From the NCBI RefSeq assembly GCF_000003605.2, contig NW_003142831.1, positions 2,307 through 12,696 on the forward strand: DNA of 10,390 nucleotides. Reading direction: 5' to 3'. Of this stretch, positions 1 through 8,816 are shown piece after piece; within the stretch, counting starts at the first letter, position 1, and the number at the start of each line of letters is the position of its first letter. The DNA comes from Saccoglossus kowalevskii. Its lineage: Eukaryota > Hemichordata > Enteropneusta > Harrimaniidae. The translations under genes and the position numbers were made by a program. The notes under the pieces are model-generated. The model saw only the letters and a program-made list of their open reading frames with translations. It made no database searches and was not told the DNA's origin.

Positions 1-70
1 TTTCGCAGAATCTGCAATCGTCATCAAATCAGAAAACATCGGAAAGAACAGGGATAACGTGTAAGAAAAC
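1..70 (+). other. 5' UTR of the ligand-gated channel gene (partial)
   Basis: This is the sequence directly before the chosen start codon. It carries a TAA at 62-64, in frame with the ATG at 71, so the reading frame cannot extend further upstream within this exon. The real transcription start is not visible. The bases TTTCGCAG at 1-8 could also be a splice acceptor, in which case there would be a further upstream non-coding exon. No TATA box or other promoter motif can be supported in these 70 bases. Confidence 0.5.
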
Positions 71-147
71 ATGCAATATACTTTCTTGCAATTGACCATG
101 GTGGTATTTGTTATGTGGACTGTTGGATCTGTGAAAGCTACATTGAG
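71..147 (+). CDS. Exon 1: signal peptide of a Cys-loop ligand-gated ion channel subunit
   Basis: Twenty-five codons plus two bases encode a typical secretory signal. It has a short polar start (MQYTFLQLT), a hydrophobic core rich in V, F, M and W (residues 10-19), and a small-residue end, GSVKA, that fits signal peptidase cleavage after Ala23. The donor site is TTGAG|GTAAGG, which leaves a phase 2 split codon (AG) that exon 2 completes to Arg26. An in-frame TAA nine bases upstream supports the start at 71. A second in-frame ATG at 98 (Met10) sits in a stronger ACCATGG context. Starting there would leave only 14 residues before the cleavage site, too short for a good signal peptide, so 71 is preferred. 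The signal would direct the subunit to the ER and plasma membrane. The link to the later exons rests on matching phase and order, as the first exon of these genes normally encodes the signal peptide. Confidence 0.77.
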
Positions 148-1480
148 GTAAGGTATCTTAAAACATAGCAGCGCGAATTATATGACTGGTGAACACTAAG
201 TACATAACCTTGTAAAAAGACGTATGTCGTTTCCGTGTGAATATTTGTGGTTGACACATAAAAAATAATCAGTGTTTTTTCAGGCGATTTGTCATCCTTG
301 TGAAAAAGGATGCGATTCGATGAATTAGTTATCGTGAGCATGTACACATGTTTATATATATAGTGGGATGAAAAAAAATACGTAATACGTATTTGCAGAG
401 AAAATCGTGTATAACATGAATAATTATTTTTGTTAGCTTCTTTGGTGTGTAAACTATTTTGGGATAAGGAATCCTTAATCAATATTACAGAGCCAATTAA
501 ACTATTGATTGAATATTTAATAATGTTGACTACAATTAGTTCCACATCGTGGTTAATGTAAATGTGAATGTGAGAATGTTGACTGTGAACGTTGAAGCAC
601 TAATTGGTTCACTTTTGGGCTTTTTAATCTAACGGATCTGATACGATAAGGAATTCTAAGTTCACGATTTAATTAGCAAGCACTTGTATGTCCAGGTCAT
701 AGAACATCATGCCTTCGTATATAATGACAGATTAGTATAACTCACGTGTTCCTGTGATTTAATATAATACTGCATATGGCTGATGTTAGATAGTGAATAT
801 TCGTGAGTGGCAGTGTGCGATATACTCACTCGATGATATATGTATAATGCCTATGTTTATAATGTGAAACGTTTTAAATGTATTAAGATATGCATTTTGT
901 CTTACCCATATCAAGCTAATATTGTATTTATATGTATTTGTAACAATTTATTACGATTAAAAAGAATTGAGGCGCCGGTGGAAAATTAGAAACAAATTAT
1001 TGCCAAAACCAAATATTGTTCCAATTCAATTCAATAATTTTCTTCGTAATAACGTGTATTTTTTTAATGTAAACATCTATGTTTCATTGTGTAGCTATTA
1101 TTGTTTTATTTTATTTTATTTGCTCTGTGTTTACTGGTTGTAAATAGAATCCATTTTCGGGATGTTTCTAACATAATGAATGAAAGCCATCCAGTTACTC
1201 AATCTTCAACTGTCAATTGTCTTTCTATGGAGAAATGTTTTTTTATAGAAGGAAATAATCCATGGTTGATTTTTGAAAATACTCAATAGCGTAACCCCTG
1301 ATCTTATCAGACTCACACGCCATTATTAGATGTTTTGATCCGAAATGCAAAACGATTAATTGCCAGTCTTAAATATTGTCATTATGAGATAAAAATATAA
1401 TTTTTTTTTCGCCGTATTGTGTTATTTTTTTTTTTACCACATTTACAAAATAATTGTTTCACCATGTATTTTCGATGACT

Positions 1481-1624
1481 GACCTCCATTTACTGGGCAG
1501 CCGAACATTTACAAAGATTAGGATCCATGTATAACATGTGCTGACAATTTGCAAACATTGACCTTCATGTACGAGGTATTTGACAATTTGCGACAATTGG
1601 CCACCATGCCACAAATTTGCGATT
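1481..1624. repeat. Degenerate tandem repeat, 39-base unit, about 3.6 copies
   Basis: Four units can be lined up at 1481-1520 (40 bases), 1521-1559 (39), 1560-1598 (39) and 1599-1624 (partial). Each begins with a GACC/GGAT/GGCC-like start and then CAT. The shared core is GACAATTTGC or a close variant (CATTTACAAA in the first unit). Units 2 and 3 are the most alike, and the outer ones are diverged. The unit equals 13 codons, so the minus-strand open frame across 1459-1788 shows a matching 13-residue periodicity with LxQIV repeated. It is most simply an old minisatellite in intron 1. Confidence 0.55.
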
Positions 1625-1910
1625 AAACAGGTGAATATATCTCCAGGAAGCTGTATGGAGAGGTTGTCGTTATTATTTGCGATAATAATATTATATTGAA
1701 ATAATCCGAAATATTTCATGACTTGGTTAGGGGGTCTGTATAGCGTGTGAAACATTTCAGTGATAAAACAGCACGTACAGCTTGACACGACACGGAATAT
1801 CCATTATTAAAAGACAACGTTTGACTGGCGCTTTTAAGATTTTTTGGAATACACACAATTATCGATCATCACATTATATAAATGAACCGTTACAGTTTAT
1901 TTATACGTGC

Positions 1911-1914
<4 letters not shown>

Positions 1915-1997
<83 letters not shown>
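1915..1997. repeat. (AT)n microsatellite, 83 bases
   Basis: This is an uninterrupted alternating AT tract of about 41 repeat units inside intron 1. It is self-complementary and could form a cruciform. Copy number is likely polymorphic, and the assembled length may not be exact because such tracts are hard to sequence. It produces spurious Tyr-Ile open frames on both strands. Confidence 0.98.
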
Positions 1998-1998
<1 letters not shown>

Positions 1999-2162
1999 GT
2001 AAGTGTTTTCTTCACAATGTGGTAATGAGCAGTGGCTAAAATAGTACTATGACCAAACAAATAAATAAATAAACTGCAAGTAATAACATTTATAAATTTA
2101 TGACAAACCCCAGTTACAGTCTTTCGAACAAATAACAAATCTTTCCACAATTCTCATTCCAG

Positions 2163-2233
2163 AGCACATGATATGCTAGTTACGATGATAGAAGAACAGA
2201 ACTACGATGAACAATCTAGACCGAACTTATCCG
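2163..2233 (+). CDS. Exon 2: N-terminal segment of the ligand-gated channel subunit
   Basis: The exon is 71 bases, with acceptor ATTCCAG|A and donor TCCG|GTATAA. The first base completes the codon left by exon 1 (AG|A, Arg26). Then follow 23 codons for residues 27-49, and a single G left over (phase 1) that exon 3 completes to Gly50. The C-terminal half reads YDEQSRPNLSG, matching the family pattern Y-D-x-x-x-R-P-N before the G-P-P-V segment. The first half (AHDMLVTMIEEQN) corresponds to the variable N-terminal helix that lies on top of the extracellular domain. Asn47-Leu-Ser is a potential N-glycosylation site. Both splice phases agree exactly with the neighbours, which is the main support because the exon alone is too short for a firm call. 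Confidence 0.88.
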
Positions 2234-2442
2234 GTATAACTAAAATTGTTATTTTTGAAAACATTGTCACTTCGTGAACTTAACTTAATTGGTTATAATT
2301 TATAGAGGATCGTTACACAGTACTCTCACATATTGTGCTTCGTTTAACAAAATAAAATGCGGTTGGCATAAAGTCCATGTTTAAAGCACAGGACATGGGG
2401 ACTCTCATGTCGGAATAACTTATTTGTATTACATTATTTCAG
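2234..2442 (+). other. Intron 2 (phase 1, 209 bases)
   Basis: It runs from GTATAA at 2234 to ATTATTTCAG ending at 2442. It is short and AT-rich, and nothing else is recognisable inside. Confidence 0.85.
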
Positions 2443-2510
2443 GCGATCCAGTGAACGTATCAGTGGGTATTCTAATTACCAGTATTCACTCTATTTCAGA
2501 GATATCGATG
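2443..2510 (+). CDS. Exon 3: first beta strand of the ligand-gated channel, 68 bases
   Basis: The exon is exactly 68 bases, the size I recall for the equivalent exon in vertebrate GABA-A and glycine receptor genes. The acceptor is TTATTTCAG|GC and the donor is TCGATG|GTAAGT, a near-perfect consensus. It completes Gly50 and encodes residues 51-72: DPVNVSVGILITSIHSISE and then ISM. This is the hallmark family segment G-x-P-V-x-V followed by I-x-S-I-x-S-I-S-E-x-x-M, forming strand beta 1 at the subunit interface. Asn54-Val-Ser is a potential N-glycosylation site. It ends in phase 0 after Met72, and exon 4 begins with Asp-Tyr, so the junction restores the conserved M-D-Y motif across a 6.3-kb intron. 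The second position of the usual G-P-P-V is Asp here, a mild change. Confidence 0.96.
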
Positions 2511-5213
2511 GTAAGTGCGATATTGTATTCAGGTCAATATAAGGCTAATACGTTTAATTTAATGTTATTTGGGTTAGAAATATACTTTATAGTCAACAAA
2601 ATTATAAGGACATAAAGTATTCTATGCGACAATGTATTTTTTATTGTTAAATTATCCAATTTGATGTATTAATCAGTATTATTTCAAAGTGATGATACTA
2701 ACTAGGGGACAGCAATTTGACATTATTATTATTTGACATATTTATGCTTAGGCATAAAACTTAATTGACGCAATGAAAGATAACACAATACCAACTATCA
2801 GTAAATTACTGTGTTCGTATGAACAGGGACTAATACGTAAGATACGTAATCGGTGTAACAATCAACCAAAAAAGCGTTGACATTAAAAGTGTATGTATTT
2901 ATTTTCTATTTACCTCCATGTGTGTCATCTGTCACATCATCGCTAAAACACAAATGTATATATATATCCCACAAGATGAATTTGGGATGAATCTAAGTTT
3001 ATGTACCTTGCTTGGTCTGATGAAATCACAAATAGCGACATGGATACTAATATAACCTGGTATGACCCAAGTATCTTGCTAAACAATGACAAAATTGGGA
3101 AGTATCAAGTATAGAAGTAAAATAAAGACTGCATAAAACGAATATACATGCTACCAATAATTCACCACAATACACCATACACTCCAAAAACAGCATGTGA
3201 CATATCATATGTAGAATCCAACTCCGAAATAGAATCATAGATCTGAGTTTTTTTCATTAAACAAAGCAATTTGTTTTAGATTTTTTCATGAATTAATTAT
3301 ACTAATTAATATATTGTTATTTGTAACCCAACACCAGAGTTTTATATATCAAAAGAAATGTAATTGTATGTCCAATATGTCCAAGTCCAATATGCTGAGA
3401 GCTGATTAGAAATTTGACGGTTAAATAATAAAGTTATAATATGTTATAATTCCATTTTATGTGCATGAACAAGGAAATAGTCAATATAAACCTATAGGCA
3501 ACGAAGATTAAAACACAACTGATACTCACTTCTTTGCGTTTAGTGTTTTCCGTGTCCGCCATCATTGAAGTATTAAAACAGTAACAAATCACATATATAT
3601 CATTTACATCTGTAACTGTTTACCTAGAAATGCCGTAATCGGCATATTCGTTTGATAATTAGGTATATTTTAATATTAAAAACAAAATTATATATTCAAT
3701 AGAAGGTGATTATTTAATGAATAATTAATTCTGAAATACAATAATGAATCAGTTGATAGAAATTGTTATGTTAGTTATACATGTTTTCCATGCCCACGTA
3801 TAAATCTTATGTCTAGTGACTCAAGTAACATATATCTATTGTTACCATAGTAATAAACAAAAATACAGTAAAAAATGCACATCCGGTATCTTATGTATAT
3901 TATATTAATATTCTATTCCAATCCACATCTGTATATAAACTAGATGAAAATGTATGAACAATAATAATGATTTTTTATGGAACAGACTAAAAAATGTAAT
4001 TTAATTATCAACATTTGGATAGTAGAAATTGTTTAAGACTTATACATTTAAATCAAATAAAACTGAAAGACAAGATGAAGGCATTGTTACCAATTATTGT
4101 AACAAGAAGCACCATATATTTTTACCGAATATGATAAACACGTTTATAGTAAAAGCGCAGCTTTTTTGATTGTGTATACTCATGGGGATTGGTTAATATA
4201 GTCAAACTATAATGTCGATGTATGCTTCATATTCGTGGTACATTTCGCCCTGGCATATCAATATCATATTTCATGCAGCCACTGGGAATGGGACAAGTGT
4301 GAATTAATTTGCAAGGTACCATCATCCCCTAACAGTATATACACTATGAAACGTTGACATTTTAGTTTTGTCATAACTAATAAGTAATAAAAACTTTATC
4401 AAAAATTTACCAAGACCAATGGGTTACTCAGTAACAATAACAACCCATGGGCTAATAGTACAATATATCTCATAGAATCGATTTATCGTCAATTATAGCG
4501 CTATGGGTCGCACACTATTTTGCATAGAAACTCAAAATCCTACCACACAAATGTTGTCACAGTACGTCATTTTATTTTCGATGGTATGGGCCATTCGTAA
4601 AATTGTGTAGTACCAAGAGAACGAGATAGTAGACCAGTTACGTGGCAGTAAACCATGTCTACACATTGTATTTTTAGACAAGCTATAATGTATCAATGGC
4701 TTGCAAACGCACACAAAAGAAATTCATAACATCGGCTTGTCTGAATGAAATCCACTAAATGTGGAATGGTTTGTTCCAAAAAATAAAACCTGCAATTATA
4801 TTGACTTGTTTGACTAAATACTTCTATTTATGCAATGCACGTTTAGGTTTTACATAATCCACTATTTAAATTGATTTATCAATGCATATGTGCAATGTAT
4901 TGATTGAAAGTATGAAGTATGTTTAAAAAAACTGAACGCAGTGTAGAAAACTCAAAATATAGAAATATAGCTTGTTGAACAACTGGCTAGGCATACGGTT
5001 TTGTTTAACTTTACAAAGTTGTCTGGTAATTTTTTGAACATTAGTGGCATGTTTATAAATTTTAATTGTTTTTATTTATTTTGTTATTTTTTACCTTTTC
5101 AAAATGGTTCTCAAAACCCTTCAATTTGCTGGTTGTGTACCTTGCCATGATATATAGCTAGCTTAATATTAATCTAACGAAAGGTTTGTTGATAAAAGAT
5201 GTAAGTTTTAGTC

Positions 5214-5544
5214 TGGCTTGCCGGAAGCCATTATACTAAACCGTGTCTACCTTATATTAAACAATATTACACAAGTGGCGTGTGGGTAAGCGTTATAAAC
5301 TGTTGTGTATGTTATTATTATAATAATAATCAAATGGCTTGTTTTCAAGCCATATAATCACTTTGAATAGTTTGCAAGTGAATCAGAATAATAAACAAGT
5401 AGCTTGTGTGTTTGCCATATAAAGCCTTGACTGGTTTGCCAGTATATCCGAACAACGAAAAATGGTTCAAAGGTAAGTACTGGAAAACCATAATATTAAA
5501 TAAGTGTCTTCTAATCTAACGCTTTTATGGCTTACTTATAAAAG
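5214..5544. repeat. Cluster of seven short perfect hairpins
   Basis: Within about 330 bases there are seven perfect inverted repeats: TGGCTT/AAGCCA (5214-5230), ATGGCTTG/CAAGCCAT with a TTTT loop (5334-5353), TCACTT/AAGTGA (5358-5381), ACAAG/CTTGT (5395-5407), ACTGG/CCAGT with a TTTG loop (5430-5443), ATGGTT/AACCAT (5462-5491) and CTTTTAT/ATAAAAG (5522-5544). The first two share the GGCTT arm, and TGGCTT or GGCTTG also appears nearby at 4698, 4734 and 5529. The shared arms suggest decayed copies of one palindromic repeat. Single short stems are expected by chance in AT-rich DNA, so the density and the shared arms are the evidence. Confidence 0.45.
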
Positions 5545-6439
5545 TGTACACTAGCACAGGAGTGCAGATGTCAGATATTGCTTGACATTTTTCATAAACA
5601 CATTTCACATTTTATATGTAATGTATGATACAATGTAAAATATATTCTTATATGATAATATATAGCGTTACAGCAGTGTTTTGTTCAGTGTATTGTTGTA
5701 AACAGGTACTGATATACGCTACATAGTATATATTCATACACAATCAGTCATATTGTCATTTACCCATGCCTCACCAAATACAATCAAATGCGTACGTAAT
5801 ACTCTCGACATAAACCACTAGGTAGCGTCACTTTTTTTTTTATAAAATATCAAAAATTCATGCAAATCCAATGTTTGTAATGTCACAACTATAATATATA
5901 TTTATTGGGTATATTAATCCTTCATTTTAAGGCCAAGCAACCTCTATGTCTATTATTTGTCACTATTACAATTTGTTAATACTATTTGCGGGGAAAACAA
6001 GTCACACAACGTAATTAGTATATGCACGTACAAGGAAGATAGAATATCTAGTTTATACAGTACACCACTTCAATGTGTGTTTTATTATGGAAACAACTGA
6101 TGTACTGAAAAAATGTACACAATTTATTATACGATAAAGTGAGACTCACATAATTCTTCATTGATGACGATCGCGAATGTATTAAATACATATAAACATC
6201 ACCTTGAAAAGGTATTGGTAATTTGAATAAACAAATTTTAATATGTTCTTATAATTGACAAATAAAGAAGAATTCAATCTTTAATTCCTTAAAACAACGA
6301 CTGACACGTCATTTACAATGCGTTAAATGTACTTGTAATATTTCCCAGAAAAACGAATGCGATTATAGTGATATTAATTCATTGCCTTACTTTAAGAATC
6401 TGTGTGGATTTTAAATTGATTTCACTATCTAGATATTTC

Positions 6440-6474
6440 AGCACTACGTTCGTGCTATAGAAACCAGATTTCTA
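6440..6474. repeat. Two adjacent hairpins
   Basis: AGCAC/GTGCT (6440-6456, seven-base loop) is followed after one base by TAGAAA/TTTCTA (6458-6474, five-base loop). Both arms are perfect. No gene or known RNA family is recognised around them. Confidence 0.4.
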
Positions 6475-7190
6475 CGGTTGATTTAGCTTACGAAAATGTC
6501 ATTATATTTTGTTAATTTATTTCCTGGGCAATCTTGATATGAGTCAGTCGTCTATCGGATTTGTATTGAATTAACACAATAGACATCTCTTGCGTGCATA
6601 GGTTAGTATGGATTCACCTTTAGAGGAACAATTCAAAATGTAGTACATTGTATTGATGACATATGACTGAAATTCATATGCTGTATTCGAACAAAGTACT
6701 CTTATACAATAACACTATAAAACATTGTATTATATTGCTAACCGAACACACGAGGAATGTGAATGCAGTCTTCGTAACACTGGGACTGTACACAAGGCAG
6801 AAAGTGATAAGCAAACTCTCTGTGGTAAATTAAACTCCTAAACCTACAAAGAAATATTTATTCAGGGGGTCAAATGATAATATTCATAGTTTTTCAGAGG
6901 CCCACTACACCGCAAAATATGTATGTTATATTTACTAATACAGCACGGTGTGTCAAAGTTTAAGTCTTCAGCGGAAATGATGCTTCGGATTGAGTGTATT
7001 GTGTGTTCGTTGAGCAGCATGTAGGTAATACCGGAATAGTACAGCCCCGGGTACTGCATACGTCTGATGCCTCTCATAGCTGTAAACCAATTATGTTGCG
7101 TATTGTTACTGAGTAAGGATGACTATGGGTGTTCCCAGTTGGCTTTTATCAATCCCGAGCTGCACGAAATGATTATTTAATGGAGTTTGA

Positions 7191-7202
7191 GGGGGAGGGG
7201 GG
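7191..7202 (+). repeat. G-run GGGGGAGGGGGG
   Basis: Eleven G and one A lie in a row in strongly AT-rich intron sequence. There are only two long G blocks, so an intramolecular four-stranded structure would need the blocks to be split, or two strands to pair. No regulatory role can be supported. Confidence 0.6.
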
Positions 7203-7884
7203 ACTTATTGATTTTTTATATACAGGTTAATGCCTTTTTACTAACTCAAGCAGCATGAAGGAAAGATGAATTCATTATTAAAGTGACTGAAAGTTCTATG
7301 ATTTCGATATTTAACCTTTTACAATACTTATTTTATTAATCCATAAGTTGAAAATACCAATTAAATTTGAATATACGATGAATACACGCCTCACCCTATA
7401 CAGTGACGACGTGTTTCTATGGCGTCATTGGTTGACACAAAAGCCATTCAAAGCATTATTGTTTTTATCTACATTTCAGCAATGTTTACTATGTGACAAA
7501 CGACTACACATTTAATTAGCAATTAATGTTTTTGTTCATGAATTTGATGGTGTTTCACTATGATGATGTGGTCTGATCTAACTGCGGATCAACATTTGTT
7601 ATCAGTTACAACATTTACAAAATAGATCTGCCAGTTTAAACTTAGGTCACAGTCACTTGATATGCTGAAATGTTTGAAATGGTTATCATCTAAAGGACGA
7701 ACCGACTTCCACAAGGCATATACTTACAAATAGTGCTATTTCTATTCTCTTCCATACAGTAATACAGTAATTTTCCGCAGCTGTTTTATCCAGTTACGGA
7801 ATGCAACAAATGCTTGCATATTTCTATTATTTATTCCTACATTTTTGATTGATTGAAAGAGCACCATTTCTTACCATAAATTAC

Positions 7885-8022
7885 CTCAGACTGGTGACCG
7901 ACTTTAAATCCTAGAAAATCCCTCATCAAGTTTATTTCAGTTGCCAGACTAGCATGGATAATCGGCAATACACTCCCATCGGTATTTTCAATGACAACCA
8001 CTGTTAGTACGACTTCAAAACA
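7885..8022 (-). other. Possible antisense exon, unknown protein, 46 codons
   Basis: On the minus strand a 138-base open stretch is flanked by ATACAG on its 5' side and by GAG|GTAATT on its 3' side. It has phase 0 at both ends. It encodes a CFEVVLTVVVIENTDG start, continues through SVLPIIHASLATEIN and ends FLGFKVGHQSE. Base composition is richer in G and C than the surrounding intron, and codon choice looks ordinary for a protein. No polypyrimidine tract precedes the acceptor, and a second CAG at 8040-8042 is an alternative. I do not recognise the protein. It could be an exon of a gene nested in intron 3 on the other strand, a remnant of an old gene or mobile element, or a chance open frame. 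Confidence 0.22.
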
Positions 8023-8147
8023 CTGTATTATAACTATTACTGCATAAACGCAGGCAGACACTGTTTCTTATGGGACACGAAACAACAAGCGACAAATATT
8101 TATTTGTAATGAAAGATACAAAGGAATAACAAGCGAAACAGGTTTAG

Positions 8148-8162
8148 TTTTTTTTTTTTTTT
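8148..8162 (-). repeat. T15 tract, possible A-tail of a minus-strand retroposed insert
   Basis: Fifteen T on the + strand are fifteen A on the minus strand. They directly follow GTAAGT on the minus strand. Sequence to the right (about 8163-8301) has more mixed composition than the nearby intron, as a short retroposed element might. No target-site duplication was found by eye, so this may be only a simple homopolymer. Confidence 0.3.
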
Positions 8163-8278
8163 ACTTACGCTCAACAGCTCTGTCATACTGCTGAAAAAAG
8201 GTGGACAACATTACAGAACCCTTTGTCCCGACAGAAAACTTGATGGTCCGGTAATTTCTAGCACTGATATTCGTGAAT

Positions 8279-8301
8279 GGGGTCATTAAATCAATGACCC
8301 C
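8279..8301. repeat. Strong hairpin, nine-base perfect stem
   Basis: GGGGTCATT (8279-8287) and AATGACCCC (8293-8301) pair perfectly around a five-base AAATC loop. This is the most stable small stem in the intron, with four G-C pairs at its base. A related GGGGTCAATTAA occurs at about 8633-8644, which suggests that GGGGTCA-type ends recur. It could be the end of a small mobile element, but no matching terminal partner was confirmed. Confidence 0.6.
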
Positions 8302-8816
8302 TATAATTTTATATTATTTTTGTTACATTGATAACAGACTTTCAAAATTGTTACAGATTTGTCAATAAAAACAAAGCACAACCCTGTCGTTTTTTTACAA
8401 CATTAAAATGAGAAAGAACATCGGGCTTTTAATGTATGGATTCTTCTCACATAGATGCACATTATGATTGCATTATAATAGATACTGCAATACTGCCAGC
8501 AAAGAAACCCATTACAGGGATCATATTGTATTCGTCTATATTTACAATTGTGGTTGGATATATTTTGTTGTTAATCTGTTCCCAGCTGTTATTTTACACC
8601 GCCTTCATAATTATGTGATATTTTGTTATATCGGGGTCAATTAAAGTAAAAACATTATGGCAATATTGTGTACAATCTCTATTTGTTATAAGTACGAAGA
8701 CCTGTATTATTGATTGTACAATAATCTTAATTTGTTACAAAGTATTCCACGAACAGAACAATGACTGACTTTCAATGTATATTATATTTCCTATTTAATT
8801 GTCACGTGTCTACTAG

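Larger units (their letters stand above)
148..2162 (+). other. Intron 1 (phase 2, 2015 bases)
   Basis: It is bounded by GTAAGG at 148 and by ATTCCAG ending at 2162. No conserved coding stretch is visible inside. It holds a degenerate 39-base tandem repeat (1481-1624), an (AT)n tract (1915-1997), short T runs near 1400 and 1425, and a TTTTA-rich patch near 1103-1120. The open frames within it on both strands show no recognisable domain. Confidence 0.75.
2511..8816 (+). other. Intron 3 (phase 0, 6306 bases)
   Basis: It is bounded by GTAAGT at 2511 and by GTCTACTAG ending at 8816. It separates the 68-base and 224-base exons of the receptor. Roughly 2.6-5.2 kb is AT-rich, with no recognisable gene, RNA or mobile element. 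The notable contents lie further on: a run of small hairpins (5214-5544), a pair of adjacent hairpins (6440-6474), a G-run (7191-7202), two weak antisense exon-like stretches (6936-7053 and 7885-8022), and a possible insert with a minus-strand A-tail plus a strong hairpin (8148-8301). Short open frames elsewhere carry no motif I recognise. Confidence 0.85.

Noticed and set aside
138-545. 135-codon antisense open frame overlapping exon 1
   Set aside because: It reads across the exon 1 donor region and AT-rich intron, has low-complexity composition and shows no domain or splice support.
1101-1289. Open frame with a hydrophobic start resembling a signal peptide
   Set aside because: It arises from a TTTTA-rich tract, no phase-compatible splice sites join it to exon 2, and exon 1 already supplies a signal peptide in the right phase.
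1782-2150. Open frames on both strands with long Tyr-Ile runs
   Set aside because: They are made by translating the (AT)n microsatellite, and the flanks show no protein motif.
3047-3238. 63-codon antisense open frame rich in hydrophobic residues
   Set aside because: It is short and in AT-rich intron; hydrophobic translations are expected from T-rich codons, and no motif is present.
4532-4714. 60-codon antisense open frame
   Set aside because: It has no clear splice borders, no domain and ordinary AT-rich composition.
8436-8618. 60-codon open frame ending in a membrane-like segment
   Set aside because: The hydrophobic end comes from T/A-rich sequence and it lacks splice or family support. 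It is not a channel membrane helix, because it precedes exon 4.
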